Positions 1 to 4,757 are shown, counted from the stretch's first letter. The stretch is 5,757 nt of DNA from an uncultured Clostridia bacterium (GCA_958445555.1 CAUCSW010000053.1:1-5757); one strand, 5' to 3'. Notes: generated by a model from the letters alone, not told the origin. Numbers and translations: made by a program.

Positions 1-177
1 TTCAGGTGCAACGACTCGGCTGACCTTGCTTTAAAGATCGACTATTGGATCGAGCATCCGAAAGAGAGAGCGGAGCGGGGAAGAGAATACGAGGGATATA
101 CCGACAGATTCGACTTTGATAACTGTATGAACGCAATGGAAAAAATGATAATCGAAACGGCGGAGAAGAAAAAATGA
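1..177 (+). CDS. C-terminal end of a probable glycosyltransferase (partial, 5' end outside window)
   Basis: An open frame runs from base 1 to a TGA at 175-177 and encodes the last 58 residues of a protein. The visible part contains SADLALKIDYWIEHPKER followed by a basic/acidic stretch and DNCMNAMEKMI, then a lysine-rich end. That pattern (a short segment after a nucleotide-sugar-binding domain, with 'I.YWIEHP.ER' and a terminal helix) resembles the C-terminal tail of GT4-type (group 1) glycosyltransferases of Firmicutes. The nucleotide-sugar-binding domain itself is outside the window, so donor and acceptor cannot be read. The stop overlaps the next start as ATGA, so the two genes are probably translationally coupled. 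Pairing with an acyltransferase suggests a membrane-lipid or glycolipid role, which is inference. It could be another enzyme with a similar helical tail. Confidence 0.6.
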   Translation, partial: FRCNDSADLALKIDYWIEHPKERAERGREYEGYTDRFDFDNCMNAMEKMIIETAEKKK

Positions 178-947
178 GTCCCAAAAAGACAATTTATTAT
201 TCCTCCTTTGAAGATGACTTCGCAGGTACCGACATAACGACCGCCAAGGTTGACGGCTCTTTTAAGTATAACCACGATGGATTTTGGTGGAATCTTGCCG
301 CAAAACTGCTGACATCGGGTGTCGCATACCCGGTCATTTTCCTTATCAGTCATATCAAATACGGTCTGCGCTTTCATAACCGTAAGGCGGTAAGAAAAAT
401 CAAGGGCGGCTGCTTCATATATATGAACCACACGCAATGGAGCGATGCCTTCACGCCGTACCAGCTCGCATGGCCCAAGCGCAACAGAATAATCGTGGGA
501 CCCGATACCGTCTCGATAAAGGGGCTCAAAAACATAGTCCAGATGTTCGGAGCCATTCCGATCCCGACGGAACGCTCGGGATACAGAAATTTTCTCGAGA
601 CCGTAAGTGAGGAGTGTAAAAAGGGAAGAAGCATAACCGTTTTCCCGGAGGCGCATATATGGCCGTATTATAACGGGATAAGACCGTTTTCCTCGGTCTC
701 TTTCAAATATCCCGTAGAGCAAGGAGTACCTGCGGTCGCAGCGGTGACTACATACCGAAAAAGACTTTTCGGACTTATGTCACCCGGCTTCAGCGTTTAT
801 GTAAGCGAGCCGTTTTATCCCGATATGTCCCTGCCGCCGAAAAGAGCAGCGGAAAAACTGAGGGACAGGGTCTACGAGTGGATGAAGGAATGCAGCGAAT
901 CCCATGAAAATGTTGCATATATAGAGTACCGCAAAAAGGCGGAATGA
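174..947 (+). CDS. 1-acyl-sn-glycerol-3-phosphate acyltransferase-like protein (PlsC/LPLAT family)
   Basis: This 257-residue protein has the motifs of the lysophospholipid acyltransferase superfamily, which moves an acyl group to a glycerol-phosphate acceptor at the inner face of the membrane. Block I is NHTQWSD at residues 85-91, giving the catalytic H86-x4-D91 pair. A block II-like IPIPTERSG lies at 128-136 with R134. FPEAHIW at 157-163 stands where the usual FPEGTR acceptor-binding motif occurs, and block IV VPAVAAV is at 185-191. Residues 42-60 are hydrophobic and could dip into or cross the membrane. Length is normal for the family. The ATG overlaps the upstream stop (ATGA) with a modest GGAG at 162-165, so the start is well supported. 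FPEA for FPEG is a variant seen in divergent members, so the acceptor may not be lysophosphatidate: a glycolipid acceptor is possible given the glycosyltransferase neighbour. Confidence 0.85.
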   Translation: MSPKKTIYYSSFEDDFAGTDITTAKVDGSFKYNHDGFWWNLAAKLLTSGVAYPVIFLISHIKYGLRFHNRKAVRKIKGGCFIYMNHTQWSDAFTPYQLAWPKRNRIIVGPDTVSIKGLKNIVQMFGAIPIPTERSGYRNFLETVSEECKKGRSITVFPEAHIWPYYNGIRPFSSVSFKYPVEQGVPAVAAVTTYRKRLFGLMSPGFSVYVSEPFYPDMSLPPKRAAEKLRDRVYEWMKECSESHENVAYIEYRKKAE

Positions 948-974
948 GTTGAGCCGCATAACTGTGCCGCAAAA

Positions 975-1023
975 CCTGCCGCCCACCGCCGCGCACATTC
1001 AGCGCGCGCCGACGGGCGGCAGG
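975..1023. repeat. Intergenic imperfect palindrome, type A copy 1
   Basis: A perfect 10-bp outer stem (975-984 with 1014-1023, CCTGCCGCCC/GGGCGGCAGG) is followed by a two-base AC/AC mismatch, two pairs, a C-C mismatch, and an inner CGCGC/GCGCG stem (990-994 with 1004-1008). The same architecture, with mismatches in the same places, recurs at 3558-3600. No T-run follows directly, so it is not a standard terminator, though it could stop 3' exonucleases at the end of the acyltransferase mRNA. The family is not one I recognise. Confidence 0.7.
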
Positions 1024-1065
1024 CTCGCTTTAAAATCCGAAAAAGCAACAAAAAAATATAATACC

Positions 1066-1114
1066 GCCGCCCTTTCCTTTGCACCTTGCGAAAAGAAAAG
1101 GGCGGCTCGTTTTT
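1066..1114 (+). terminator. Rho-independent terminator after the acyltransferase gene
   Basis: A perfect 10-bp stem GCCGCCCTTT/AAAGGGCGGC (1066-1075 with 1097-1106) continues past one mismatch into CTTT/AAAG (1077-1080 with 1092-1095). It is capped by a GC-ACCTT-GC loop and followed by TCGTTTTT (1107-1114). This should end the glycosyltransferase-acyltransferase transcript. An A-run upstream (1051-1056) could let it also work from the minus strand. The loop sequence recurs in hairpins at 3420-3442 and 3479-3505. Confidence 0.8.
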
Positions 1115-1127
1115 AATGCCTTTAGGC

Positions 1128-1173
1128 TGGTTTGCTCTTTGAGCAAACCAAACAACCACCCGCTATGCGGGTG
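1128..1173. other. Left-end hairpins of the IS element
   Basis: Two stems lie in tandem. TGGTTTGCTC/GAGCAAACCA (1128-1137 with 1141-1150, TTT loop) is a 10-bp perfect stem. CACCCGC/GCGGGTG (1157-1163 with 1167-1173, TAT loop) is a 7-bp perfect stem. The second matches the right-end hairpin and is the better candidate for the TnpA recognition hairpin. The first may act as a stop for transcripts entering the element, a feature known in IS200, but it lacks a T-run after it. Confidence 0.6.
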
Positions 1174-1193
1174 TGCGTAAAAAGTTATACAAA

Positions 1194-1257
1194 AAAATTC
1201 TCCTAAGTAGTACAATAAGGTTGTTCAAGTCTTAGAGTACTGTGAAAGGAGAATTTT
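1194..1257 (+). promoter_or_regulatory. Hairpin that sequesters the tnpA ribosome binding site
   Basis: The 11-base segment AAAATTCTCCT (1194-1204) is the exact reverse complement of AGGAGAATTTT (1247-1257), which contains the tnpA Shine-Dalgarno core and ends two bases before the ATG at 1259. A second short stem AGTAC/GTACT (1209-1213 with 1237-1241) fits inside. A transcript that enters from upstream would therefore fold its ribosome binding site into a helix. This is the established way IS200 keeps transposase synthesis very low. A possible -10 (TACAAT, 1211-1216) lies inside the hairpin, but its -35 is poor. Confidence 0.75.
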
Positions 1258-1758
1258 AATGGCTAACAGCACAAATAGTTTATCACATACAAAATGGTTA
1301 TGCAAGTATCATATAGTAATTGTTCCAAAATATCGAAGAAAAATAATATATAATCAATACCGAAAAGACTTGCAAGAAATTATAAGAACGCTCTGCAAAT
1401 ATAAAGGTGTAGAAATAATAGAAGGGCATATGATGCCCGACCACGTGCATCTGCTACTTAGCATACCACCCAAAACGAGCATAGCTAGTTTTATGGGATA
1501 CCTGAAAGGCAAAAGTGCATTGATGATGTTCGATAAGCACGCAAATCTAAAGTATAAATTCGGCAACCGACACTTCTGGGCAGAAGGATATTACGTTTCT
1601 ACAGTAGGCTTAAATGAGAGCACAATAAAGAAATATATCCAAGACCAAGAGAAAGCAGATATTGCTTTAGACAAGTTAAGCGTAAAAGAATACACAGACC
1701 CATTTAATTAACCCCTTTAGGGGTAGCCAAAATGGCAAAGACTCTAAGGCTTGAACAA
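1221..1758. repeat. Inverted repeat pair flanking tnpA (arms 1221-1238 and 1741-1758)
   Basis: TTGTTCAAGTCTTAGAGT (1221-1238), just before the tnpA ribosome binding site, is complementary to ACTCTAAGGCTTGAACAA (1741-1758), just after the gene. Seventeen of 18 positions pair by Watson-Crick rules, and the remaining one (T1230 with G1749) is a G-U wobble in RNA. IS200/IS605 elements do not need inverted repeats around the gene for transposition, so an RNA role (5'-3' pairing, or an RNA from the 3' side acting on the leader) is more likely than a DNA one. Only the two arms form the repeat: the bases between are tnpA. Confidence 0.7.
1259..1711 (+). CDS. tnpA: IS200/IS605-family transposase TnpA (HUH/Y1 single-strand transposase)
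   Basis: This 150-residue protein has the size and sequence of complete IS200-group TnpA. Such enzymes act as dimers on single-stranded transposon ends, cutting and rejoining them through a 5'-phosphotyrosine link. The metal-binding HUH motif is H62-V63-H64 within MPDHVHLLL. The likely catalytic tyrosine is Y126 in KKYIQDQ, with Q130 one helical turn later as the expected third metal ligand. The conserved segments SLSHTKW (8-14), YHIVIVPKYRRK (17-28), GYLKGKSA (80-87) and FWAEGYYVSTVG (106-117) are all present. The ATG follows AAAGGAG (1245-1251) by 7 bases. The ribosome binding site is buried in a hairpin, so translation is expected to be low. There is no frameshift or missing catalytic residue, so the gene looks intact and possibly active. 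It needs no partner, and tnpB is absent. Confidence 0.95.
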   Translation: MANSTNSLSHTKWLCKYHIVIVPKYRRKIIYNQYRKDLQEIIRTLCKYKGVEIIEGHMMPDHVHLLLSIPPKTSIASFMGYLKGKSALMMFDKHANLKYKFGNRHFWAEGYYVSTVGLNESTIKKYIQDQEKADIALDKLSVKEYTDPFN

Positions 1759-1809
1759 AGAGAAAGCCCGCGCCTTGAGACGCGGGTCGGCATTATGGGC
1801 TTTTAGCCC
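1711..1809 (+). other. Hairpin-rich 3' non-coding segment of the IS element
   Basis: After the tnpA stop come four closely packed small stems: ACCCC/GGGGT (1711-1715 with 1720-1724), GCCA/TGGC (1726-1729 with 1733-1736), CCCGCG/CGCGGG (1767-1772 with 1781-1786) and GGGCT/AGCCC (1797-1801 with 1805-1809). The last two precede the right-end hairpin. There is no open frame. The first stem is followed by no T-run, so it is a weak terminator at best. In relatives that carry tnpB, this end of the element gives rise to a guide RNA. No tnpB is present here, so any RNA from this strand is hypothetical. Confidence 0.45.
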
Positions 1810-1816
1810 TTGTGCA

Positions 1817-1839
1817 AACCACCCGTTTGACGGGTGGTT
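1817..1839. other. Right-end recognition hairpin of the IS element
   Basis: AACCACCCGT (1817-1826) pairs perfectly with ACGGGTGGTT (1830-1839) around a TTG loop, a 10-bp stem. It shares AACCACCCG with the left-end hairpin. In this family TnpA binds such a subterminal hairpin and cuts a few bases 3' of it, which would put the right boundary at about 1840-1850. Confidence 0.7.
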
Positions 1840-1845
1840 ATGATT

Positions 1846-2105
1846 ATATAAACGGCGGTGGTTTCGGCGCCCGGTTATGTATAACTGCACTCATAGGCGC
1901 GAAAGGCACCGTCGATTCAAAATATAACGACAGATAACAATCATCCAAGCATTGACCCGAGAGACAGTGATTCGCCCTCCGCTGAGGAGGAACCGAGCAC
2001 ACTGCTCAACTTTTAATTTTCAAATGTGCACCGCCTTTTTGTTCTTAAATGTATATCGCCGCACAAGACAGGTAAAAATATACAGACAAAAAGGGAGGAA
2101 CGAAC
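1846..2105 (+). promoter_or_regulatory. Gene-free structured leader between the IS and eno
   Basis: This 260-base stretch holds no convincing gene. It has a long imperfect hairpin (1853-1914): CGGCGGTG pairs with CACCGTCG (one G-U), then TTTCG with CGAAA (1862-1866 with 1900-1904), then CGCC with GGCG (1868-1871 with 1896-1899). Further on are CCTCC/GGAGG (1976-1980 with 1986-1990) and GAGCA/TGCTC (1995-1999 with 2003-2007), the latter followed by AACTTTTAATTTT, which resembles a weak terminator. AAATGT..A.CGCC occurs twice, at 2022-2035 and 2047-2060. No good -35/-10 pair was found, so the eno promoter is unresolved. The end of the region carries the eno ribosome binding site GGGAGG (2093-2098). 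I do not recognise a known riboswitch. Confidence 0.45.
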
Positions 2106-3347
2106 ATGAAAGGAACAATAAAACTCGCAGAGGCAATAGAAATACTCGATTCAAGAGGAAATCCGACGGTAAGGGCAAGTGTAGTCCTGGAGGACGGCAG
2201 TATCGGAACGGCATCCGTGCCGTCGGGCGCGTCGACGGGCGAATATGAAGCCACCGAGCTGCGCGACGGAGATCCGTCCCGCTATAACGGCAAGGGCGTA
2301 CTGCGCGCCGTGAGAAATGTCAATACCGTGATCTCGCCTGCAATAGCGGGAAGGAGCGCCTTCAATCAAAGGGAGATCGATCGCAAGATGATCGAAATAG
2401 ACAACAGCGAGAACAAGTCACGACTCGGAGCAAACGCAATGCTCGCCGTGTCTCTTGCTGTTGCCCGCGCCGCCGCCGTGTCATCCGGAGAGGAGCTTTT
2501 CAGGTACCTCGGCGGAATAGCCGCAAACCGACTTCCCGTCCCGATGATGAATATTCTCAACGGAGGAGCCCATTCAAACAACGGCCTTGATTTTCAGGAA
2601 TTTATGATAGTCCCGGTCGGGGTAGAGGGATTCTCCGAAAAGCTGCGCTGCGGCGCCGAAATATACCATGCGCTCGGAAAGATCCTTAAAGACGCCGATC
2701 TCTCCTCCGGAGTGGGTGATGAGGGCGGCTATGCTCCGGATATCGAATCGGAAGAGACGGCGATAGAACTCATATGCAGCGCAATCGAAAAAGCAGGATA
2801 TTCAACCGATTCGGTCAGGATCGCATTGGATGTCGCCTCAAGCGAATGGGAAAGCGAAGGGGGATACTCGCTTCCGAAAAGCCGAAAGAAGTACGATTCC
2901 GCTTCTCTCGGCAGAAGGATCGCCGAACTGTGCGATAAATATCCGATATGCTCGATCGAGGATCCCCTCGGACAAAACGATTGGACCGGGTGGAGAGAGC
3001 TTACCGCGACCCTTTCACGCAGGGTTATGCTGGTCGGAGACGACCTGTTCGTGACCGATACCGAGCGCCTGAACAGGGGAATAAGAGAGGGAGCGGGAAA
3101 CTCGATTCTGATAAAGCCGAACCAGATAGGCACGCTCTCCGAAACGCTTGATGTGATGCAGACGGCGGCATCGGCTTGCTATAAACGGGTGGTGTCGCAC
3201 CGCTCGGGTGAAACGGGAGACACCTTTATAGCCGACCTTGCGGTCGCAACGGGAGCATCGTTTATAAAAACGGGAGCGCCCTGCCGCGGAGAGCGCACCG
3301 AAAAGTATAACCGTTTGCTTGAGATAGAAAGCCATTTTTATTGCTGA
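2106..3347 (+). CDS. eno: Enolase (phosphopyruvate hydratase)
   Basis: Enolase interconverts 2-phosphoglycerate and phosphoenolpyruvate in cytoplasmic glycolysis and gluconeogenesis. The 413-residue product covers the whole family, slightly shorter than the usual ~430. N-terminal domain: ILDSRGNPTV (13-22) and the mobile substrate loop SGAST (40-44). Barrel domain: H156 in NGGAHSNN, E165 in DFQEF, E206 in VGDEGG (the expected general acid), Mg ligands D242 (ALDVASSE), E285 (SIED) and D312 (VGDDLFVTD), the base K337 (LIKPNQIGT), HRS at 365-367 and K388 in IKTGAP. The ATG has GGGAGG at 2093-2098, 7 bases away. All catalytic residues are there, so it should be active. SIEDP (283-287) replaces the commoner SIEDG, and GASFIKTG replaces the usual GQIKTG pattern, so it is somewhat divergent. 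It could be a second enolase copy. It stands alone, with no other glycolytic gene in view. Confidence 0.96.
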   Translation: MKGTIKLAEAIEILDSRGNPTVRASVVLEDGSIGTASVPSGASTGEYEATELRDGDPSRYNGKGVLRAVRNVNTVISPAIAGRSAFNQREIDRKMIEIDNSENKSRLGANAMLAVSLAVARAAAVSSGEELFRYLGGIAANRLPVPMMNILNGGAHSNNGLDFQEFMIVPVGVEGFSEKLRCGAEIYHALGKILKDADLSSGVGDEGGYAPDIESEETAIELICSAIEKAGYSTDSVRIALDVASSEWESEGGYSLPKSRKKYDSASLGRRIAELCDKYPICSIEDPLGQNDWTGWRELTATLSRRVMLVGDDLFVTDTERLNRGIREGAGNSILIKPNQIGTLSETLDVMQTAASACYKRVVSHRSGETGDTFIADLAVATGASFIKTGAPCRGERTEKYNRLLEIESHFYC

Positions 3348-3419
3348 CGGTCTTGCGCCCCTCACCTGACGGTAGGATAAACCGCCGCCCGCTTAATTCT
3401 CGTCGGCGCTCACGTCAGA

Positions 3420-3442
3420 GGCGGCGCACCTTGCGCGCCGCC
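3420..3442. repeat. Intergenic hairpin, type B (ACCTTGC loop), copy 2
   Basis: GGCGGCGC (3420-3427) pairs perfectly with GCGCCGCC (3435-3442) around the loop ACCTTGC. The loop core GCACCTTGCG also occurs in the terminator at 1066-1106 and in the hairpin at 3479-3505. Nothing follows that resembles a terminator T-run until TCATTTTAA about 15 bases later. Confidence 0.65.
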
Positions 3443-3478
3443 CCTGCCGCTTGCCTCATTTTAATTGACCCGCACCCT

Positions 3479-3505
3479 GCCGCGGCGCACCTTGCGCGCC
3501 GCGGC
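3479..3505. repeat. Intergenic hairpin, type B (ACCTTGC loop), copy 3
   Basis: GCCGCGGCGC (3479-3488) pairs perfectly over 10 bp with GCGCCGCGGC (3496-3505), again around the loop ACCTTGC (3489-3495). Compared with 3420-3442 the outer stem differs on both arms in a way that keeps pairing, so the structure is kept while the sequence changes. Confidence 0.65.
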
Positions 3506-3557
3506 CCCACCCCGACCGCCGCCCCTCAAACCCGCCGCTCCATCGGCAGCCCGCCTC

Positions 3558-3600
3558 GCCGCCCACCGCCGCACGCTTCCCGCGTGCGCCGACGGGCGGC
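3558..3600. repeat. Intergenic imperfect palindrome, type A copy 2
   Basis: The outer stem GCCGCCC/GGGCGGC (3558-3564 with 3594-3600) is followed by the same AC/AC mismatch, two pairs and C-C mismatch as at 975-1023. Then comes a 7-bp inner stem CGCACGC/GCGTGCG (3570-3576 with 3582-3588) and a TTCCC loop. In the inner stem the pair G993-C1005 of copy 1 is replaced by A3573-T3585, a compensatory change. Confidence 0.7.
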
Positions 3601-3631
3601 TTCCGTATTTCCCGAATTTGCAAAAAAAATG

Positions 3632-3660
3632 TTGTGATACCGAACAAAATATATTATAAT
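3632..3660 (+). promoter_or_regulatory. Sigma-A-type promoter of mreB
   Basis: TTGTGA (3632-3637, four of six bases matching TTGACA) is separated by exactly 17 bases from a perfect TATAAT (3655-3660). Transcription should start near 3667, giving a leader of about 70 bases before mreB. That leader contains a weak stem GGGC/GCCC (3695-3698 with 3704-3707) followed by TTTTAATAA, too weak to call an attenuator with confidence. This is the best promoter in the window. Confidence 0.85.
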
Positions 3661-3722
3661 AGTATCGTATTATGCGGCGGTGTACCCATAACGGGGGCCA
3701 GACGCCCTTTTAATAAGCAAAA

Positions 3723-3730
3723 AAGGTGGT
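3723..3730 (+). promoter_or_regulatory. Ribosome binding site that fixes the mreB start at TTG 3738
   Basis: AAGGTGGT (3723-3730) is a good match to the 16S rRNA tail and lies 7 bases before TTG 3738-3740. The only longer in-frame choice, GTG 3726, falls inside this site and has no ribosome binding site of its own. Confidence 0.8.
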
Positions 3731-3737
3731 CGTTTCT

Positions 3738-4757
3738 TTGTTCACAAGAGATATCGGCATAGATCTCGGAACCGCAAACACATCGGTGTGCGTGAAGGAA
3801 AAAGGGATAATAATGCGTGAACCGTCGGTCGTGGCATACGATGTCAGAACCGACGAGGTAAAGGCGGTCGGAAAAGCCGCAAAGGAAATGATCGGAAGAA
3901 CTCCCGGCTCCATAGTGGCGGTCCGCCCTCTGAAAAACGGAGTTATCGCCGACTTTGATGTTACGGCGGCAATGCTGAAAAGATTTATAAAGGATTCGCA
4001 AAAAGGCTCGTTTTTTAACCGCGCGAGGGTCCTTATAACCATTCCCGCAGGTGTTACCGAGGTTGAGAGCCGCGCCGTTTACGATGCCGCAAAGCAGGCG
4101 GGTGCGACAGAGGTCGATCTTATAGAAGTCCCGGTTGCCGCGGCAATGGGCGCGGGACTTGAAATATCCGATCCGTCCGGCTTTATGATAGTGGATATCG
4201 GGGGCGGTACGACCGAGGTCGCCATAATTTCACTCGGCGGTATCGTAACGGCACAGTCGGTCAGAGTCGCAGGCGATCAGTTTGACGACGCCATAACCGC
4301 GTATGCCCGCCGTAAGCACAGAATAGCAATAGGCGAAAGAACTGCCGAGGATATCAAGATCGGGATCGGATCGGCGGTTCCTTATGAGAACGAGGGTAAA
4401 ATGGAAGTAAGAGGCAGAAATGTCGATGACGGACTTCCCAAGACGGTCACATTGACCGCGGGAGAGGTAAGGGATGCAATAAGACCTTCTCTTGAAAAGA
4501 TCGTCGATACCATTAAAAACACCCTTGAAAAAACTCCGCCCGAGTTAGCTTCGGATATAATGGATAACGGCATTGTCCTCACTGGCGGCGGCTCGCAGTT
4601 AAGGGGACTTGCGGCATATATCTCAAATGAGACGGAGCTTGTCGCGACCCTTGCCGATAATCCCACCGACTGTGCCGTTTTGGGCACCCTCAAAAGACTT
4701 GAAAGCGGAACCGGATTCGATACCTACATATTCCGCAGGGGAAGACAGTATCGGTAA
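3738..4757 (+). CDS. mreB: Rod shape-determining protein MreB (bacterial actin)
   Basis: MreB polymerises with ATP into filaments on the inner membrane face and guides the cell-wall elongation complex. With the TTG start the protein is 339 residues, normal for the family, and begins MFTRDIGIDLGTANT as MreB proteins do. The actin-fold ATP site is complete: phosphate 1 DIGIDLGTANT (5-15), connect 1 EVPVAAAMGAG (130-140), phosphate 2 VDIGGGTTEV (152-161) and the adenosine motif GIVLTGGGSQLRG (278-290). IGERTAEDIKIGIGSA (198-213) is another family hallmark. Small departures include EVPVAAAMGAG where EEPMAAAIGAG is usual, and ADNPTDCAVLGT near the C-terminus. It has its own promoter (3632-3660) and is followed by mreC after 164 bases, matching the usual mreBCD order. 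Mbl or MreBH paralogues cannot be fully excluded, but the mreC neighbour favours MreB. Confidence 0.95.
   Translation: MFTRDIGIDLGTANTSVCVKEKGIIMREPSVVAYDVRTDEVKAVGKAAKEMIGRTPGSIVAVRPLKNGVIADFDVTAAMLKRFIKDSQKGSFFNRARVLITIPAGVTEVESRAVYDAAKQAGATEVDLIEVPVAAAMGAGLEISDPSGFMIVDIGGGTTEVAIISLGGIVTAQSVRVAGDQFDDAITAYARRKHRIAIGERTAEDIKIGIGSAVPYENEGKMEVRGRNVDDGLPKTVTLTAGEVRDAIRPSLEKIVDTIKNTLEKTPPELASDIMDNGIVLTGGGSQLRGLAAYISNETELVATLADNPTDCAVLGTLKRLESGTGFDTYIFRRGRQYR

Larger units (their letters stand above)
1128..1845 (+). mobile_element. IS200-group insertion sequence (IS200/IS605 family, tnpA only)
   Basis: An AT-rich block of about 0.7 kb contrasts with the GC-richer host genes around it and carries one gene, tnpA. 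Members of this family have no terminal inverted repeats: TnpA recognises a hairpin near each end as single-stranded DNA. Here the left side has a hairpin at 1157-1173 (CACCCGC-TAT-GCGGGTG) and the right side one at 1817-1839 (AACCACCCGT-TTG-ACGGGTGGTT). The two share the sequence AACCACCCG, and GCAAACCA lies just before each. A further left hairpin, 1128-1150, may be inside or at the edge. Exact ends cannot be set without an empty site, and each boundary is uncertain by about 20 bases. There is no tnpB. Insertion lies just behind the terminator of the acyltransferase gene, so no host gene appears broken. Confidence 0.85.
3348..3631. other. GC-rich, hairpin-dense eno-mreB spacer
   Basis: This stretch holds no credible gene. 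The plus strand is very C-rich, and open frames here give Arg/Pro/Ala-rich translations typical of composition alone. It contains a short stem CTGACG/CGTCAG (3366-3371 with 3413-3418), two strong hairpins with the same loop (3420-3442 and 3479-3505) and a larger imperfect palindrome (3558-3600). One or more of these may end the eno transcript, although none has a T-run directly after it. Confidence 0.7.

Noticed and set aside
42..722. Minus-strand open frame of 226 codons opposite the acyltransferase gene
   Set aside because: It is a shadow of the real plus-strand gene, with no family features, no ribosome binding site and an unlikely composition.
1057..1062. TATAAT hexamer just before the terminator hairpin
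   Set aside because: No -35 lies at a suitable distance, and transcription from it would run straight into the terminator. An A/T-rich chance match is enough to explain it.
1259..1711. TnpA as a RAYT (REP-associated transposase) that spreads the intergenic palindromes
   Set aside because: The protein has the length and motifs of IS200-group TnpA, and the element has its own matched end hairpins, which are unrelated in sequence to the type A and B palindromes.
1827..1852. TTGACG ... TATAAA at the IS right end as a hybrid promoter for eno
   Set aside because: The spacing is only 14 bases against the usual 16-18, and the -35 overlaps the recognition hairpin. It is not strong enough to annotate.
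1952..2248. Plus-strand open frame of 98 codons running from the leader into eno
   Set aside because: It overlaps the eno start in another frame, and its translation past 2106 is out-of-frame enolase. There is no ribosome binding site at 1952.
3348..3631. CRISPR-like or tandem array in the GC-rich spacer
   Set aside because: The repeats are palindromes of differing stems and unequal spacing, with no regular repeat-spacer unit and no cas gene nearby.
3341..3637. Plus-strand open frame of 98 codons overlapping the eno stop, rich in Arg, Pro and Ala
   Set aside because: It follows from the GC-rich hairpin composition. It has no ribosome binding site of its own and no recognisable domain, and it runs through several strong palindromes.
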